DNA from: Microaerobacter geothermalis
GTDB lineage: Bacteria; Bacillota; Bacilli; DSM-22679
Reading direction: 5' to 3'
Length of the DNA: 64,000 nt
NCBI RefSeq assembly: GCF_021608135.1
Contig: NZ_JAKIHL010000009.1
Coordinates: 1 to 64,000, forward strand
Shown: in pieces, positions 17,612-26,308 of the stretch
Layout of the letters: each line of letters begins with the position of its first letter
How positions within the stretch are numbered: the stretch's first letter is position 1
The notes under the pieces: model-generated
What the model saw: only the letters and a program-made list of their open reading frames with translations
What the model was told of the DNA's origin: nothing
The model's database searches: none
Position numbers and translations under genes: made by a program

Positions 17612-17641
17612 GCAGGAATTGGTGAATCAAGTGTAGAATGT
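17612..17641 (+). promoter_or_regulatory. Putative SigH promoter of the spoIIA operon
   Basis: GCAGGAATT (17612-17620), 12 bases, GTAGAATGT (17633-17641) matches the sigma-H consensus RNAGGAWWW and RNNGAATWW. The spoIIA operon is a SigH/Spo0A target in B. subtilis. Confidence 0.65.
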
Positions 17642-17676
17642 AGCTGTTAATTTAATGGGAAGAAGGAGTGAATCTA

Positions 17677-18030
17677 ATGAGTTTATGCATATTTCTTGAA
17701 AAAAGAGAACATGTTCTGGTCGTGCGATTGTCTGGAGAGTTAGACCATCATACTGCCGATCATTTACGGGAGAAAGTGGAAACTGTTATTGAAAAAGAGG
17801 ATATTACCCATGTGATTTTAAGTCTGGAAGAATTAAGTTTTATGGATAGTTCTGGACTAGGAGTTATTTTAGGAAGGTATAAGAAAATCAGCCAAAAAGG
17901 AGGAGAAATGGTTGTCTGCTCTGTCCATCCCACCATTTACCGTTTGTTTGAACTATCCGGCTTGTTCAAGATATTACGAATTGAGGAAAATGAACATGAA
18001 GCTTTAATCAGCTTGGGGGTGGCGTCATGA
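17677..18030 (+). CDS. spoIIAA: Anti-sigma F factor antagonist SpoIIAA
   Basis: STAS-domain protein that frees SigF by binding SpoIIAB when unphosphorylated. The phosphorylated Ser is Ser58 in [15 protein letters not shown], the same number as in B. subtilis. [15 protein letters not shown] is also nearly identical. 117 aa from ATG 17677, which follows AGAAGGAGTG; the open frame starts three codons earlier at a GTG inside that site. It overlaps spoIIAB by ATGA. Confidence 0.96.
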   Translation: MSLCIFLEKREHVLVVRLSGELDHHTADHLREKVETVIEKEDITHVILSLEELSFMDSSGLGVILGRYKKISQKGGEMVVCSVHPTIYRLFELSGLFKILRIEENEHEALISLGVAS

Positions 18031-18467
18031 GCAATTTCATGGAACTTCGGTTTTCCAGCCGCAGTGAAAATGAATCTTTTGCCAGAATTGCCGTAGCAGC
18101 TTTTGTGTCCCAGCTTGACCCAACGCTAGAAGAGTTGACAGAAATTAAGACCGTGGTGTCCGAAGCGGTAACTAATGCAATCATTCATGGATATGAAAAT
18201 AGTCCTGATGGTGAAGTGATCATTCATACAACTTTAGAAGACCAAACGGTTTATCTTGTCATTGAGGACAAAGGTGTGGGTATCGCTAATTTAGAGGAAG
18301 CAAAGCAACCTCTTTTTACCACAAAACCAGAGTTAGAAAGATCTGGAATGGGATTTACCATTATGGAAAATTTTATGGACAAGGTAGAGATTATGACAGA
18401 GGTTGGAATTGGAACAAAAGTATCGATGGTAAAGCATTTGACGAACAGTCACGTTGTAAGTAAATAG
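18027..18467 (+). CDS. spoIIAB: Anti-sigma F factor SpoIIAB
   Basis: Serine kinase of the GHKL fold that holds SigF inactive before septation and phosphorylates SpoIIAA. N-box [16 protein letters not shown] (about residues 43-58), G1 box EDKGVGIAN and G2 box [14 protein letters not shown] are intact. 146 aa. It is translationally coupled to spoIIAA (4-base overlap), which keeps the two in balance. Confidence 0.96.
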   Translation: MSNFMELRFSSRSENESFARIAVAAFVSQLDPTLEELTEIKTVVSEAVTNAIIHGYENSPDGEVIIHTTLEDQTVYLVIEDKGVGIANLEEAKQPLFTTKPELERSGMGFTIMENFMDKVEIMTEVGIGTKVSMVKHLTNSHVVSK

Positions 18468-18477
18468 GAGAATGGTT

Positions 18478-19236
18478 ATGGAACATATTGAGGAAAAAAG
18501 ATCAAATCGAGTTCATTTCGCAGATAAGGAGATCAAAGAACTGATCCAAAAGAGTCAAGCGGGGGATGCCTCAGCAAGAGATACTTTGGTCAATTCCAAT
18601 ATACGCCTTGTATGGTCTGTAGTCCAACGATTTTTAAACCGGGGATATGAAGCCGATGATTTATTTCAGATTGGTTGTATTGGGCTTTTAAAGGCCATTG
18701 ATAAATTTGATTTAAGCTACGATGTAAAGTTTTCCACTTATGCTGTTCCCATGATTATTGGGGAAATCCAGAGATTTCTCCGAGATGATGGTACGGTAAA
18801 GATTAGTCGGTCACTTAAAGAATTAGCGAATCGAATAAGAAAAACGAAAGATGATTTATCCAAAAAATTAGGGAGACTGCCCACTATAAAGGAAATTGCA
18901 GAGGACCTTGATATCACACCTGAAGAAGTGGTATTTGCCCAAGAATCAATACGTGCTCCAACATCCATTCATGAAACGGTCTATGAGAATGATGGAGATC
19001 CAATTACCCTCATGGATCAAATCGCAGATGATTCAGGTCAAAAGTGGTTTGATAAATTGGCTTTAAAAGAAGCTATTAATCAATTGTCAGAAAGGGAAAG
19101 GCTGATCGTTTACTTAAGATATTTCCGGGATCAAACTCAATCTGAGGTAGCAGAACGACTTGGAATTTCCCAGGTACAGGTTTCCAGATTGGAAAAGAAG
19201 ATTTTGAAGACAATAAAAGCACAAATTGAGAAATAA
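18478..19236 (+). CDS. sigF: RNA polymerase sigma-F factor
   Basis: First forespore-specific sigma factor. Regions are in order: 2 (VWSVVQRFLNRGYEADDLFQIGCIGLLKAIDKFDL, then FSTYAVPMIIGEIQRFLRDDGTVKISRS), 3 (RLPTIKEIAEDLDI), and 4 (ERERLIVYLRYFRDQTQSEVAERLGISQVQVSRLEKKIL). 252 aa, close to 255 in B. subtilis. ATG 18478 lies 7 bases after TAGGAG; another ATG two codons earlier is closer than optimal. Last gene of the spoIIA operon. Confidence 0.96.
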   Translation: MEHIEEKRSNRVHFADKEIKELIQKSQAGDASARDTLVNSNIRLVWSVVQRFLNRGYEADDLFQIGCIGLLKAIDKFDLSYDVKFSTYAVPMIIGEIQRFLRDDGTVKISRSLKELANRIRKTKDDLSKKLGRLPTIKEIAEDLDITPEEVVFAQESIRAPTSIHETVYENDGDPITLMDQIADDSGQKWFDKLALKEAINQLSERERLIVYLRYFRDQTQSEVAERLGISQVQVSRLEKKILKTIKAQIEK

Positions 19237-19254
19237 CAAGTTACTCTTATGTCT

Positions 19255-19307
19255 AAAAGTGTAAAAAAGGCGAGGGATACACAATCCCCGCTTTTTTTAC
19301 ACTTTTA
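19255..19307 (+). terminator. Terminator after sigF
   Basis: Long hairpin: AAAAGTGTAAAAAAGGCGAGGGAT pairs with ATCCCCGCTTTTTTTACACTTTT around a 5-base loop (quoted in two parts: AAAAGTGT / ACACTTTT outside and GCGAGGGAT / ATCCCCGC inside). It separates sigF from spoVAA. Confidence 0.85.
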
Positions 19308-19353
19308 AAGATTTTTTATACAGGCTTTTTTAGAGAAATAAAGTAAGGGTTCC

Positions 19354-19384
19354 TGTTTAATGTAACGAAAAAAATCACACACTA
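19354..19384 (+). promoter_or_regulatory. Possible SigG promoter of the spoVA operon
   Basis: TGTTTA (19354-19359), 18 bases, CACACTA (19378-19384). The -10 differs from the SigG consensus CATACTA at one position; the -35 is weak against TGMATA. It is correctly placed before the spoVAA ribosome binding site. Confidence 0.45.
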
Positions 19385-19405
19385 ACCATAGAAAGGGGGA
19401 ATTGG

Positions 19406-20029
19406 ATGTCTAAGTTAACATATATACGTCTTCGGGCGAGGATAAAGGTTTCGCCAGACCATCAAATCAGATTGGCTGAAATCGCTCAAATTCTAACGAT
19501 TCATGAAGGAATGCAAACTAAATTGGAAAATATGATCATCCATACTCCTCATCCTTCTGAAGGTCAATTTGTGATCTTGGATTTACTTCAAGTGATAAGA
19601 AAAATCAGAGAAATAGAACCTGAGATAGAAATTGAGTCCCTTGGGCCAACACAAACTATTGTGGAAGTCGTCTCAAGAAAAAAAAAGCCTCCGTTTGTAG
19701 CTGTTTTATTCGTATGGGTTCTATTATTTGTGGGGTCCGGACTAACCATCATGAATTTTCATACTGATGTTAGTATGCCGGAGGTTCATCGCAAAATTTT
19801 TTCCTTATTAACCGGAAAAGATAATAATAACCCTCTAATCCTTCAAATTCCTTATTCCATTGGAATTGGAGTAGGGATGATCCTTTTTTTTAATCATCTT
19901 TTCAAGAAACGGTTAAATGAGGAACCAAGCCCTCTAGAAGTAGAAATGTTTTTATACCAACAAAATTTGGATCAATATTTAATCCTTCATGAAAACAAGG
20001 AGAATAGAAGGGATTACACCCATGATTAA
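19406..20029 (+). CDS. spoVAA: Stage V sporulation protein AA
   Basis: First protein of the SpoVA system that moves calcium dipicolinate into the forespore and out on germination. The N-terminal half is a soluble domain (YIRLRARIKV through VVSRKKK, about residues 5-93). Two membrane helices follow (PFVAVLFVWVLLFVGSGLTIM and LQIPYSIGIGVGMILFFNHLF). 207 aa. AAAGGGGGA precedes ATG 19406. It overlaps spoVAB. Confidence 0.9.
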   Translation: MSKLTYIRLRARIKVSPDHQIRLAEIAQILTIHEGMQTKLENMIIHTPHPSEGQFVILDLLQVIRKIREIEPEIEIESLGPTQTIVEVVSRKKKPPFVAVLFVWVLLFVGSGLTIMNFHTDVSMPEVHRKIFSLLTGKDNNNPLILQIPYSIGIGVGMILFFNHLFKKRLNEEPSPLEVEMFLYQQNLDQYLILHENKENRRDYTHD

Positions 20030-20438
20030 ATCCATTTTATTGATTTTCTTTGGATTTAGTGGAGGAATTGCCGTAGGAGGAGGGTTCGTTGCATTTTTGA
20101 CTGTCCTTGATGTGATTCCTAGATTATGCCAAGTCACCCATTCATATCATTACATTCGATGGTATGAAGGCGCCGTAATTTTAGGAGCTTTATTTGGGTC
20201 ACTATGGGGATTCTTGGAATGGACCTTTCATGTATGGAAACTATGGACCGCTATAATAGGGGTATTTGCAGGAATATATATCGGGTTATTGGCAGCTGCA
20301 CTCACAGAGGTTCTTAATGTTCTTCCCATTTTAGCTAAGCGAATATCAATGCAAGAGAAAGTATTATACTTTTTGATGGCGATGGTGTTTGGGAAAATAT
20401 TCGGATCATTGATTCAGTGGATGGTATTCAACCGTTAG
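20022..20438 (+). CDS. spoVAB: Stage V sporulation protein AB
   Basis: Integral membrane protein with four helices and a glycine-rich first helix (FFGFSGGIAVGGGFVAFLTVL). 138 aa from ATG 20022, which overlaps the spoVAA stop by 8 bases and follows AGAAGGGAT. An upstream ATG (19989) would give a longer overlap and an unusual N-terminus. The next gene should be spoVAC in the usual operon, but here it is spoVAEa. Confidence 0.88.
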   Translation: MIKSILLIFFGFSGGIAVGGGFVAFLTVLDVIPRLCQVTHSYHYIRWYEGAVILGALFGSLWGFLEWTFHVWKLWTAIIGVFAGIYIGLLAAALTEVLNVLPILAKRISMQEKVLYFLMAMVFGKIFGSLIQWMVFNR

Positions 20439-20454
20439 CCAAGGAGGGATTACT

Positions 20455-21102
20455 TTGAGTAAAAATGGGAAAAGGGAGGTCATTATAGTGACAGATGGAG
20501 ATGAGGTGGCAAGAAAAGCAGTTGAAGAAGTGGCCAAGAAACTTCAATGTCGTTGTATCTCCCGTTCTGCAGGCAATCCAAGTCCATTAACCGGAGAACA
20601 ATTGGTGGGGGAAATAAAAAAAACTCCCTACGATCCCGTTCTTGTCATGTTTGATGATAATGGTCAAGAGGATATGGGTTATGGGGAACAGGCTATGGAA
20701 ACTGTAATAAGTCATCCTGATATCTTTGTGATTGGGGCAATTGCCGTTGCTTCAAATACTCCTTACGTAGATGGAGCGAGGGTCGATTTTTCGATTACTA
20801 ATGATGGGAAAATTATTTCACAAGGTGTAAACAAGGATGGACAAGAAGAAATAGGGATAATTCCCCGAGTATATGGAGATACAGTAGATACGTTAAGCCG
20901 ATATTCAATTCCCCTTGTCATAGGAATTGGAGACATTGGAAAAATGGAGGGGAAAGATGATTTTAGAAAAGGAGCTCCCATTACAAAAAAAGCAATCCAA
21001 CTCATTTTAGAAAAGAGTGGTTATATTGAAAAAAGAAAGCAAGGACATCCAAAAAAAGTTGGAAGACAACAAAAAAATTTTAAAGGATCGATTAGGTCTT
21101 GA
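20455..21102 (+). CDS. spoVAEa: Stage V sporulation protein AEa
   Basis: Soluble protein of 215 aa matching B. subtilis SpoVAEa: N-terminal VIIVTDGDEVARKAVEEVA, RCISRSAGNPSPLTGEQL and PYDPVLVMFDDNGQ are all hallmark segments. Its role in the SpoVA system is not known. Start TTG 20455 follows AAGGAGGG by 7 bases. The 3' end overlaps the start of spoVAF by about 77 bases, an unusually long overlap in a different frame. Confidence 0.88.
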   Translation: MSKNGKREVIIVTDGDEVARKAVEEVAKKLQCRCISRSAGNPSPLTGEQLVGEIKKTPYDPVLVMFDDNGQEDMGYGEQAMETVISHPDIFVIGAIAVASNTPYVDGARVDFSITNDGKIISQGVNKDGQEEIGIIPRVYGDTVDTLSRYSIPLVIGIGDIGKMEGKDDFRKGAPITKKAIQLILEKSGYIEKRKQGHPKKVGRQQKNFKGSIRS

Positions 21103-22489
21103 TGCCAATTTTGATATCGGAACGAAAGAATTAAACATCGGTGATAAGGAAATGTGCCTTTATTACATTAAGGGTTTTGCCAATGATTTAGCTTTGGTTC
21201 CAATTTTGGGAGAACTGGCCGATGTAAAAAGAGAAAATCTAGTACCAAAGGTTCTACAGCATTTGCTAAAACGTTACTTAAACCATCAGCAGGTCACAAT
21301 CGTAAAAACAATGGATGAACTGGTTGATCAACTTTTGTCTGGGGCTGTAATTCTGCTGATTAATCAAGAAGAAGAAGCGCTGATTGTTGATGCCAAGTCT
21401 TTTCCTGGAAGAAATCCTGAAGAACCGGATACGGAAAGGGTAGTTCGCGGATCCAGGGATGGATTTACGGAAAATATTATCGTAAATACAGCATTAACCC
21501 GAAGAAGAATCAGGGATGAACGGTTAAGGATGGAAATTCTGCGAATCGGAGAGCGGTCGAAGACGGATGTATGTATCGGTTATCTTCAAGATGTGGCAGA
21601 CCCGGGATTGGTTAAAACCATAAAAAAGAAACTAAGCGAAATAAAGATTGATGGAATCCCTATGGCGGAGAAAACGGTTGAGGAATTTCTTGTCGGACGA
21701 AACTGGAATCCGTTTCCGCTGGTCAGGTATACCGAAAGACCTGATGTGGCAGCCATACATCTTCTGGAAGGCCACGTTTTGATCTATGTGGATACCTCTC
21801 CAAGTATTATGATTACTCCAACGACGTTTTTCCATCATGTCCAGCATGCCGAAGAGTATAGACAGACGCCGGTTACCGGTGCATATTTTCGTTGGGTAAG
21901 ATTCTTGGGGATGCTTACTTCACTGTTTCTTCTACCATTGTGGCTGTTATTTGTTATGGATCCCTCTTTGCTTCCAGAGGGACTAAAATTTATTGGACCT
22001 AAAGACACCAGTAAAATCCCAATTTATCTGCAGTTTATCATTGCGGAGTTAGGAATTGATATCATGCGTATGGCTGCGGTTCATACCCCTACCCCTCTTG
22101 CCACGGCTATGGGATTGATTGCGGCTGTCCTTATCGGAGAAGTAGCAATGAAGGTGGGGTTGTTTGTACCTGAGGTTATTTTATATATATCTGTCGCTGC
22201 ATTAGGGATGTTTGCCACTCCTAGCTATGAGCTAAGCGTTGCAACAAAGGTGTTTCGCATTTTTTTGTTACTAATGGTTGCTTTTCTTAAAGTACCTGGG
22301 TTTGTCTTGGGTGTTACTTTTGTTATATTGATTCTGGCAATGACACGCTCATTAAATACACCTTATCTTTGGCCGTTTATTCCCTTTAATGGGAAGGCAT
22401 TGCTTTCCGTGTTGGTTCGTACGTCTACGCCAACTATGAATACACGTCCAAGTATTGTTCATCCACAGAATCGGAGAAGGCAACCTTAA
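21026..22489 (+). CDS. spoVAF: Stage V sporulation protein AF (GerA family)
   Basis: GerA-type protein linked to the SpoVA channel; in B. subtilis it forms an accessory complex that speeds dipicolinate release. The N-terminal soluble part runs to about residue 285, with SFPGRNPEEPDTERVVRGSRDGFTEN and RNWNPFPLVRYTERPDVAA as family motifs. The C-terminal membrane part has five or six helices (WVRFLGMLTSLFLLPLWLLFVM onward). Start TTG 21026 (AGAGTGG 5 bases upstream) or GTG 21017; both are weak and embedded in spoVAEa. About 487 aa. Confidence 0.88.
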   Translation: MKKESKDIQKKLEDNKKILKDRLGLDANFDIGTKELNIGDKEMCLYYIKGFANDLALVPILGELADVKRENLVPKVLQHLLKRYLNHQQVTIVKTMDELVDQLLSGAVILLINQEEEALIVDAKSFPGRNPEEPDTERVVRGSRDGFTENIIVNTALTRRRIRDERLRMEILRIGERSKTDVCIGYLQDVADPGLVKTIKKKLSEIKIDGIPMAEKTVEEFLVGRNWNPFPLVRYTERPDVAAIHLLEGHVLIYVDTSPSIMITPTTFFHHVQHAEEYRQTPVTGAYFRWVRFLGMLTSLFLLPLWLLFVMDPSLLPEGLKFIGPKDTSKIPIYLQFIIAELGIDIMRMAAVHTPTPLATAMGLIAAVLIGEVAMKVGLFVPEVILYISVAALGMFATPSYELSVATKVFRIFLLLMVAFLKVPGFVLGVTFVILILAMTRSLNTPYLWPFIPFNGKALLSVLVRTSTPTMNTRPSIVHPQNRRRQP

Positions 22490-22579
22490 CCTCAACAAGG
22501 CTAAAATATGGTTTACAACCACCGTTCTTCTATGTTAATCTTTAACTTATATAATGAATTGAATATTCCATCAGATTAC

Positions 22580-22625
22580 TACTTAAATCGTGGAGTGTCA
22601 GCTCTACATTTAAGTATTTTTGATT
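22580..22625 (+). terminator. Terminator after spoVAF
   Basis: ACTTAAA / TTTAAGT outer stem and GTGGAG / CTCTAC inner stem, followed by ATTTTTGATTTTATTTTTT. It ends the spoVA operon before lysA. Confidence 0.75.
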
Positions 22626-22736
22626 TTATTTTTTGGGTGAAAAAGTGAATATGGGTGTAGCAGCGAAGTAGAAAAATACTAATATATCTAAGAAGATAAT
22701 GAATCGTCACGATGGGATATGTAGAGGAGGATAAAA

Positions 22737-24080
22737 ATGTATTTGCATGGTACAAGTCGCATCAATGAAAAAGGGCATTTGGAAATTGGGGGCTGTGATA
22801 CCCTTGAATTGGCAAAAGAATTCGGTACTCCCCTTTACGTATATGATGAAACGATGATAAGGGAAAAAATTCGTTCATTTGTGAATGCTTTTAAGGAAAG
22901 TGGATTTTCTTTCCAGGTCGCTTACGCGAGCAAGGCATTTTGTACTATCGCAATGTGTCAATTGGCAGAAGAAGAAGGGATGTCATTGGATGTCGTGTCT
23001 GGAGGGGAATTATATACAGCTCTTAAGGCTGGATTCCCTGCATCAAGGATCCATTTTCATGGAAATAACAAAACCATTGAAGAAATCGAATTGGCATTAG
23101 ATGCTGAAATTGGCTGCTTTGTAGTCGATAATTTTTATGAGTTGCAGCTTTTAAATCACTTGGCAAGGGAAAAGGGGACTGTGGTTTCTATTCTGTTAAG
23201 GATTACCCCTGGTGTGGAAGCCCATACCCATGAGTATATACAAACCGGAAAGGCTGATTCCAAATTTGGATTTGACCTCAGCAATGGTCAGGCGTTTGAT
23301 GCTGTGAAACAGGCTATTAGTATGGAAAATCTCCATTTTCTTGGACTTCATTGTCATATCGGATCACAAATTTTTGAAACCACTGGCTTCATTTTAGCTG
23401 TGGAAAAGATATATCAATTCTTAGACCAATTAAGGGAAGAATTAAATAAAGAAATTTCCGTATTAAATTTAGGCGGTGGCTATGGTATACGATACGTGGA
23501 AGGGGATGATCCGCTGCCTGTCGGTGAATATGTAAAAGCAATAACGGATACGGTACGCAAAATATGTCAGGAGAAGAGCTATCAACTGCCGGAAATTTGG
23601 ATTGAGCCTGGAAGAAGTATTGTGGGAGATGCGGGAACCACCATCTATACAATCGGCTCTACAAAAAACATTCCCGGAATTCGTAAATATGTTGCTGTCG
23701 ATGGGGGTATGACGGATAATTTGAGACCTGCGTTATATCAGGCAAATTATGAGGCCATATTAGCCAATCGTGCATTAGAAAATCCGACAGAAACAGTCTC
23801 CATTGCGGGTAAATGTTGTGAAAGCGGAGATATGCTGATATGGGATATTGATCTTCCTGAAATAAAATCCGGTGATTTGTTAGCGGTATCCTGTACAGGA
23901 GCTTATGGATATACGATGGCCAACAATTATAATCGGATTCCAAGAGCTGCCGTTGTGTTTGTAAAGGATGGGAAAGCAGCGCTAGTTGTAGAAAGAGAAA
24001 GCTATGATGACCTGATTCAAAATGATAGGACTGCCCAATATCGGGAATTATGTAATAAGGTGATAAATGCTAAATCTTAA
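22737..24080 (+). CDS. lysA: Diaminopimelate decarboxylase
   Basis: PLP enzyme for the last step of lysine synthesis, from meso-diaminopimelate. The PLP Lys is in FQVAYASKAF (about residue 64). The domain continues with LGLHCHIGSQI, LNLGGGYGIRY and EPGRSIVGDAG. The C-terminal domain has the catalytic Cys in CCESGDML and the Tyr in GAYGYTMANNYN. 447 aa. AGAGGAGG precedes ATG 22737. In Bacillus lysA also follows spoVAF; here a terminator separates them, so it has its own promoter, which I could not place. Confidence 0.95.
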   Translation: MYLHGTSRINEKGHLEIGGCDTLELAKEFGTPLYVYDETMIREKIRSFVNAFKESGFSFQVAYASKAFCTIAMCQLAEEEGMSLDVVSGGELYTALKAGFPASRIHFHGNNKTIEEIELALDAEIGCFVVDNFYELQLLNHLAREKGTVVSILLRITPGVEAHTHEYIQTGKADSKFGFDLSNGQAFDAVKQAISMENLHFLGLHCHIGSQIFETTGFILAVEKIYQFLDQLREELNKEISVLNLGGGYGIRYVEGDDPLPVGEYVKAITDTVRKICQEKSYQLPEIWIEPGRSIVGDAGTTIYTIGSTKNIPGIRKYVAVDGGMTDNLRPALYQANYEAILANRALENPTETVSIAGKCCESGDMLIWDIDLPEIKSGDLLAVSCTGAYGYTMANNYNRIPRAAVVFVKDGKAALVVERESYDDLIQNDRTAQYRELCNKVINAKS

Positions 24081-24091
24081 TTTTGCAAAAG

Positions 24092-24120
24092 TAGACAAAC
24101 GTTTTATGTTTAGATATACT
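24092..24120 (+). promoter_or_regulatory. SigA promoter of the rib operon
   Basis: TAGACA (24092-24097), 17-base spacer, TATACT (24115-24120), 25 bases upstream of the FMN aptamer. Confidence 0.65.
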
Positions 24121-24145
24121 TTAGTTAAACATAACCCAACAATTT

Positions 24146-24280
24146 ATTCCTTCGGGGCAGGGTGAAAGTCCCTACCGGCGGTGATCCATTTTATGCGATG
24201 GTAAGCCCGTGACCCGCCATTGGCGGTGGATTCGGTGAAAATCCGAGGCCGACAGTTACAGTCTGGATGGGAGAAGGAAG
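24146..24280 (+). ncRNA. FMN riboswitch (RFN element)
   Basis: The conserved RFN core is complete: TTCGGGGCAGGGTGAAAGTCCC, TACCGGCGGTGAT, AGCCCGTGACCC, GATTCGGTGAAAATCC (P5 region), GAGGCCGACAGT and ACAGTCTGGATGGGAGAAGGA (each quoted part under 21 bases when split at the loops). FMN binding favours the terminator at 24379 and switches the ribD-E-BA-H operon off. A large hairpin, GGATCTTTGTGCA with TGCACAAAGTATCC (24288-24357), lies between aptamer and terminator and may belong to the switching region. Confidence 0.93.
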
Positions 24281-24378
24281 AAATAGGGGATCTTTGTGCA
24301 TTTTTGTAACACCGTTGTTAGTAAGGTGCATATGTTCAATTTTGCACAAAGTATCCTCTAGATGCTTCTTGCTTTTTT

Positions 24379-24403
24379 AGCCCCGATCTTCGGGGCTTTT
24401 TTC
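24379..24403 (+). terminator. Riboswitch-controlled terminator
   Basis: AGCCCCGA / TCGGGGCT stem followed by TTTTTT, about 100 bases after the FMN aptamer. This is the likely off-switch of the rib operon. Confidence 0.85.
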
Positions 24404-24410
24404 AGTTTTT

Positions 24411-24481
24411 GAGTGCCCTCAAGCTGACTATATCTTCGAATTATCAAGATGTTTTCGAGGACTCCAATATTGAGTCACGGA
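24411..24481 (+). repeat. Dispersed repeat copy F (central fragment)
   Basis: TGCCCTCAAGCTGACT, then AAGATGTTTTCGAGGACTCC and TGAGTCACGGA align with the centre of copies at 35272 and 51333 (GCCCTCAAACTGACT, CAGATGTTTTTGAGGGCTCC). It is diverged and lacks both ends. It lies between the riboswitch terminator and ribD, so it is part of the ribD leader. Confidence 0.65.
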
Positions 24482-24507
24482 TAAAAATTATTCGGAAGTG
24501 ATGAAAG

Positions 24508-25602
24508 ATGAACCATGAAACCTATATGTCATTGGCATTAAAACTTGCCGAGGCTGGAAAGGGACAAACCTCACCAAATCCTCTAGTTGGAGCCGTGGTG
24601 GTTTCAAATGGAGAAATTGCGGGGATGGGTGCCCATCTCAAAGCAGGCACCCCACATGCTGAAGTTCACGCCATTCAAATGGCGGGAGAAAAAGCGTTTG
24701 GCAGTACCTTGTATGTTACCCTGGAACCCTGCAACCACACTGGAAGGACTCCACCATGTACGGAAAAAATTATACAATCCGGAATAAGGAAAGTGGTTAT
24801 CGGAGCCAAGGATCCCAATCCTTTGGTCTCGGGAAAAGGGATAGCCCGGCTGAAAGAGAGAGGAATTGAAGTTGTCTGCGGCATTTTGGAGGATAGATGT
24901 AATCAGTTGAATGAAGTCTTTAACCATTATATTGTCCATAAAAGACCCTTTGTTATTTTAAAAGGTGCAGTTACCTTGGACGGGAAAATAGCCAGTTACT
25001 CTGGAAACTCTCGATGGATTACGGGAAAGGAAGCCAGAATGGATGTACATTCCCTCAGAAATGAGGTGGATGCGATTCTGGTCGGGGTAGGTACAATCAT
25101 ACACGATAACCCTAAACTGACTACGAGACTGCCGGAGGGAGGGAAAAATCCCATTCGTATCATTTTAGATTCCACTTTACGAATTCCGCTGGAATCCCAT
25201 GTGGTGACGGATCACGAAGCGGATACCTGGATTTTTACCTCGGTAAAATCCCCCATAGAAAAGCGAGAACAATTGGAAGAGAAGGGGGTAAAGTTATATT
25301 TAACCGGGAATGGTGAAAAGATTAATATTCATCATGCTTTAGAGGTAATGGGAAGTCAAGGGATTACTTCACTTCTCGTTGAAGGAGGAAGTGAGATCAA
25401 TGGTTCTTTTTTGGAAGAAAAATTGATAAATAAATTGGTTCTCTATATTGCTCCCAAAATTATTGGGGGAGCCAATGCTAGACCATTTATTGGGGGTGCC
25501 GGTTTTAGTTTGATGTCTGAAGCAGTCCCGATCGAAAGAATTCAAATCGATGAGTTTGCCGGGGATATCAGAATTATGGGCTATCCGAAGTATAAAACAT
25601 GA
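24508..25602 (+). CDS. ribD: Bifunctional riboflavin deaminase-reductase RibD
   Basis: Carries out the second and third steps of riboflavin synthesis. The N-terminal pyrimidine deaminase (about 1-145) has the zinc site HAEVHA and PCNHTGRTPPC. The C-terminal NADPH-dependent reductase (about 146-360) has LKGAVTLDGKIA, SRWITGKEAR, VDAILVGVGT and LLVEGGSEINGSF. 364 aa. ATG 24508 follows GGAAGTGATG. First gene of the operon controlled by the FMN riboswitch. Confidence 0.95.
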   Translation: MNHETYMSLALKLAEAGKGQTSPNPLVGAVVVSNGEIAGMGAHLKAGTPHAEVHAIQMAGEKAFGSTLYVTLEPCNHTGRTPPCTEKIIQSGIRKVVIGAKDPNPLVSGKGIARLKERGIEVVCGILEDRCNQLNEVFNHYIVHKRPFVILKGAVTLDGKIASYSGNSRWITGKEARMDVHSLRNEVDAILVGVGTIIHDNPKLTTRLPEGGKNPIRIILDSTLRIPLESHVVTDHEADTWIFTSVKSPIEKREQLEEKGVKLYLTGNGEKINIHHALEVMGSQGITSLLVEGGSEINGSFLEEKLINKLVLYIAPKIIGGANARPFIGGAGFSLMSEAVPIERIQIDEFAGDIRIMGYPKYKT

Positions 25603-25625
25603 TGACATAGGGGATGGAGGAAGCG

Positions 25626-26291
25626 ATGTTTACAGGAATTATTGAAGAAGTAGGGTTGGTTAAAGGGATACAAAAGAAGGGGAAGACCATTCAGCTTGCC
25701 ATCGAGGCTAAAAAAATTATGGAAGGGTTAAAATTGGGGGATAGTATATCAGTCAACGGGACCTGCTTAACGGTAACCCATTTTGGGTATGGGACCTGTT
25801 TGTTTGATGTCATGCCAGAAACAGTTGATAAAACCAATTTAAATCAGTTAACCATTGGTTCCCCCGTTAATTTGGAGAGAGCCATGTTATTTGACGGGAG
25901 ATTTGGAGGACATTTTGTTTCTGGACACGTGGACGGAATGGGAACCATTCAACAAATCACTCCCTATGAAAATGCGGTTCTATTTACCATAAAGGTTTCG
26001 GAGGAGTTATTAAAATATATGATTCCTAAAGGGTCGGTGGCGGTTGACGGAATCAGCCTAACCATCGTCCAATTATTGAAAGAGGCCTTTACGATCTCCA
26101 TCATTCCCCATACTTTAAAAGAGACAACTTTGGGAAAAAGAAAAATTGGAGATGTTGTCAATATCGAGTGTGATTTGCTGGGGAAATATCTCTACCATTT
26201 CTTACAGACGAAGGATGAGAAGAATGAGGGATCCGATGGGTCTTCTTCTCCGTTAAACATGGAATGGCTGAGAAAAAACGGGTTTGCTTAA
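25626..26291 (+). CDS. ribE: Riboflavin synthase alpha subunit
   Basis: Dismutates two lumazine molecules to riboflavin. The protein is an internal duplication: MFTGIIEEVGLV with SVNGTCLTVTHFG in the first half and LFDGRFGGHFVSGHVDG with SVAVDGISLTIVQ in the second. 221 aa. The start chosen is ATG 25626, because every homologue begins MFTGI and GGAGGAAG lies before it. In B. subtilis the gene is called ribB or ribE. Confidence 0.94.
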   Translation: MFTGIIEEVGLVKGIQKKGKTIQLAIEAKKIMEGLKLGDSISVNGTCLTVTHFGYGTCLFDVMPETVDKTNLNQLTIGSPVNLERAMLFDGRFGGHFVSGHVDGMGTIQQITPYENAVLFTIKVSEELLKYMIPKGSVAVDGISLTIVQLLKEAFTISIIPHTLKETTLGKRKIGDVVNIECDLLGKYLYHFLQTKDEKNEGSDGSSSPLNMEWLRKNGFA

Positions 26292-26308
26292 GGGAGGAGT
26301 AAAAAGAA

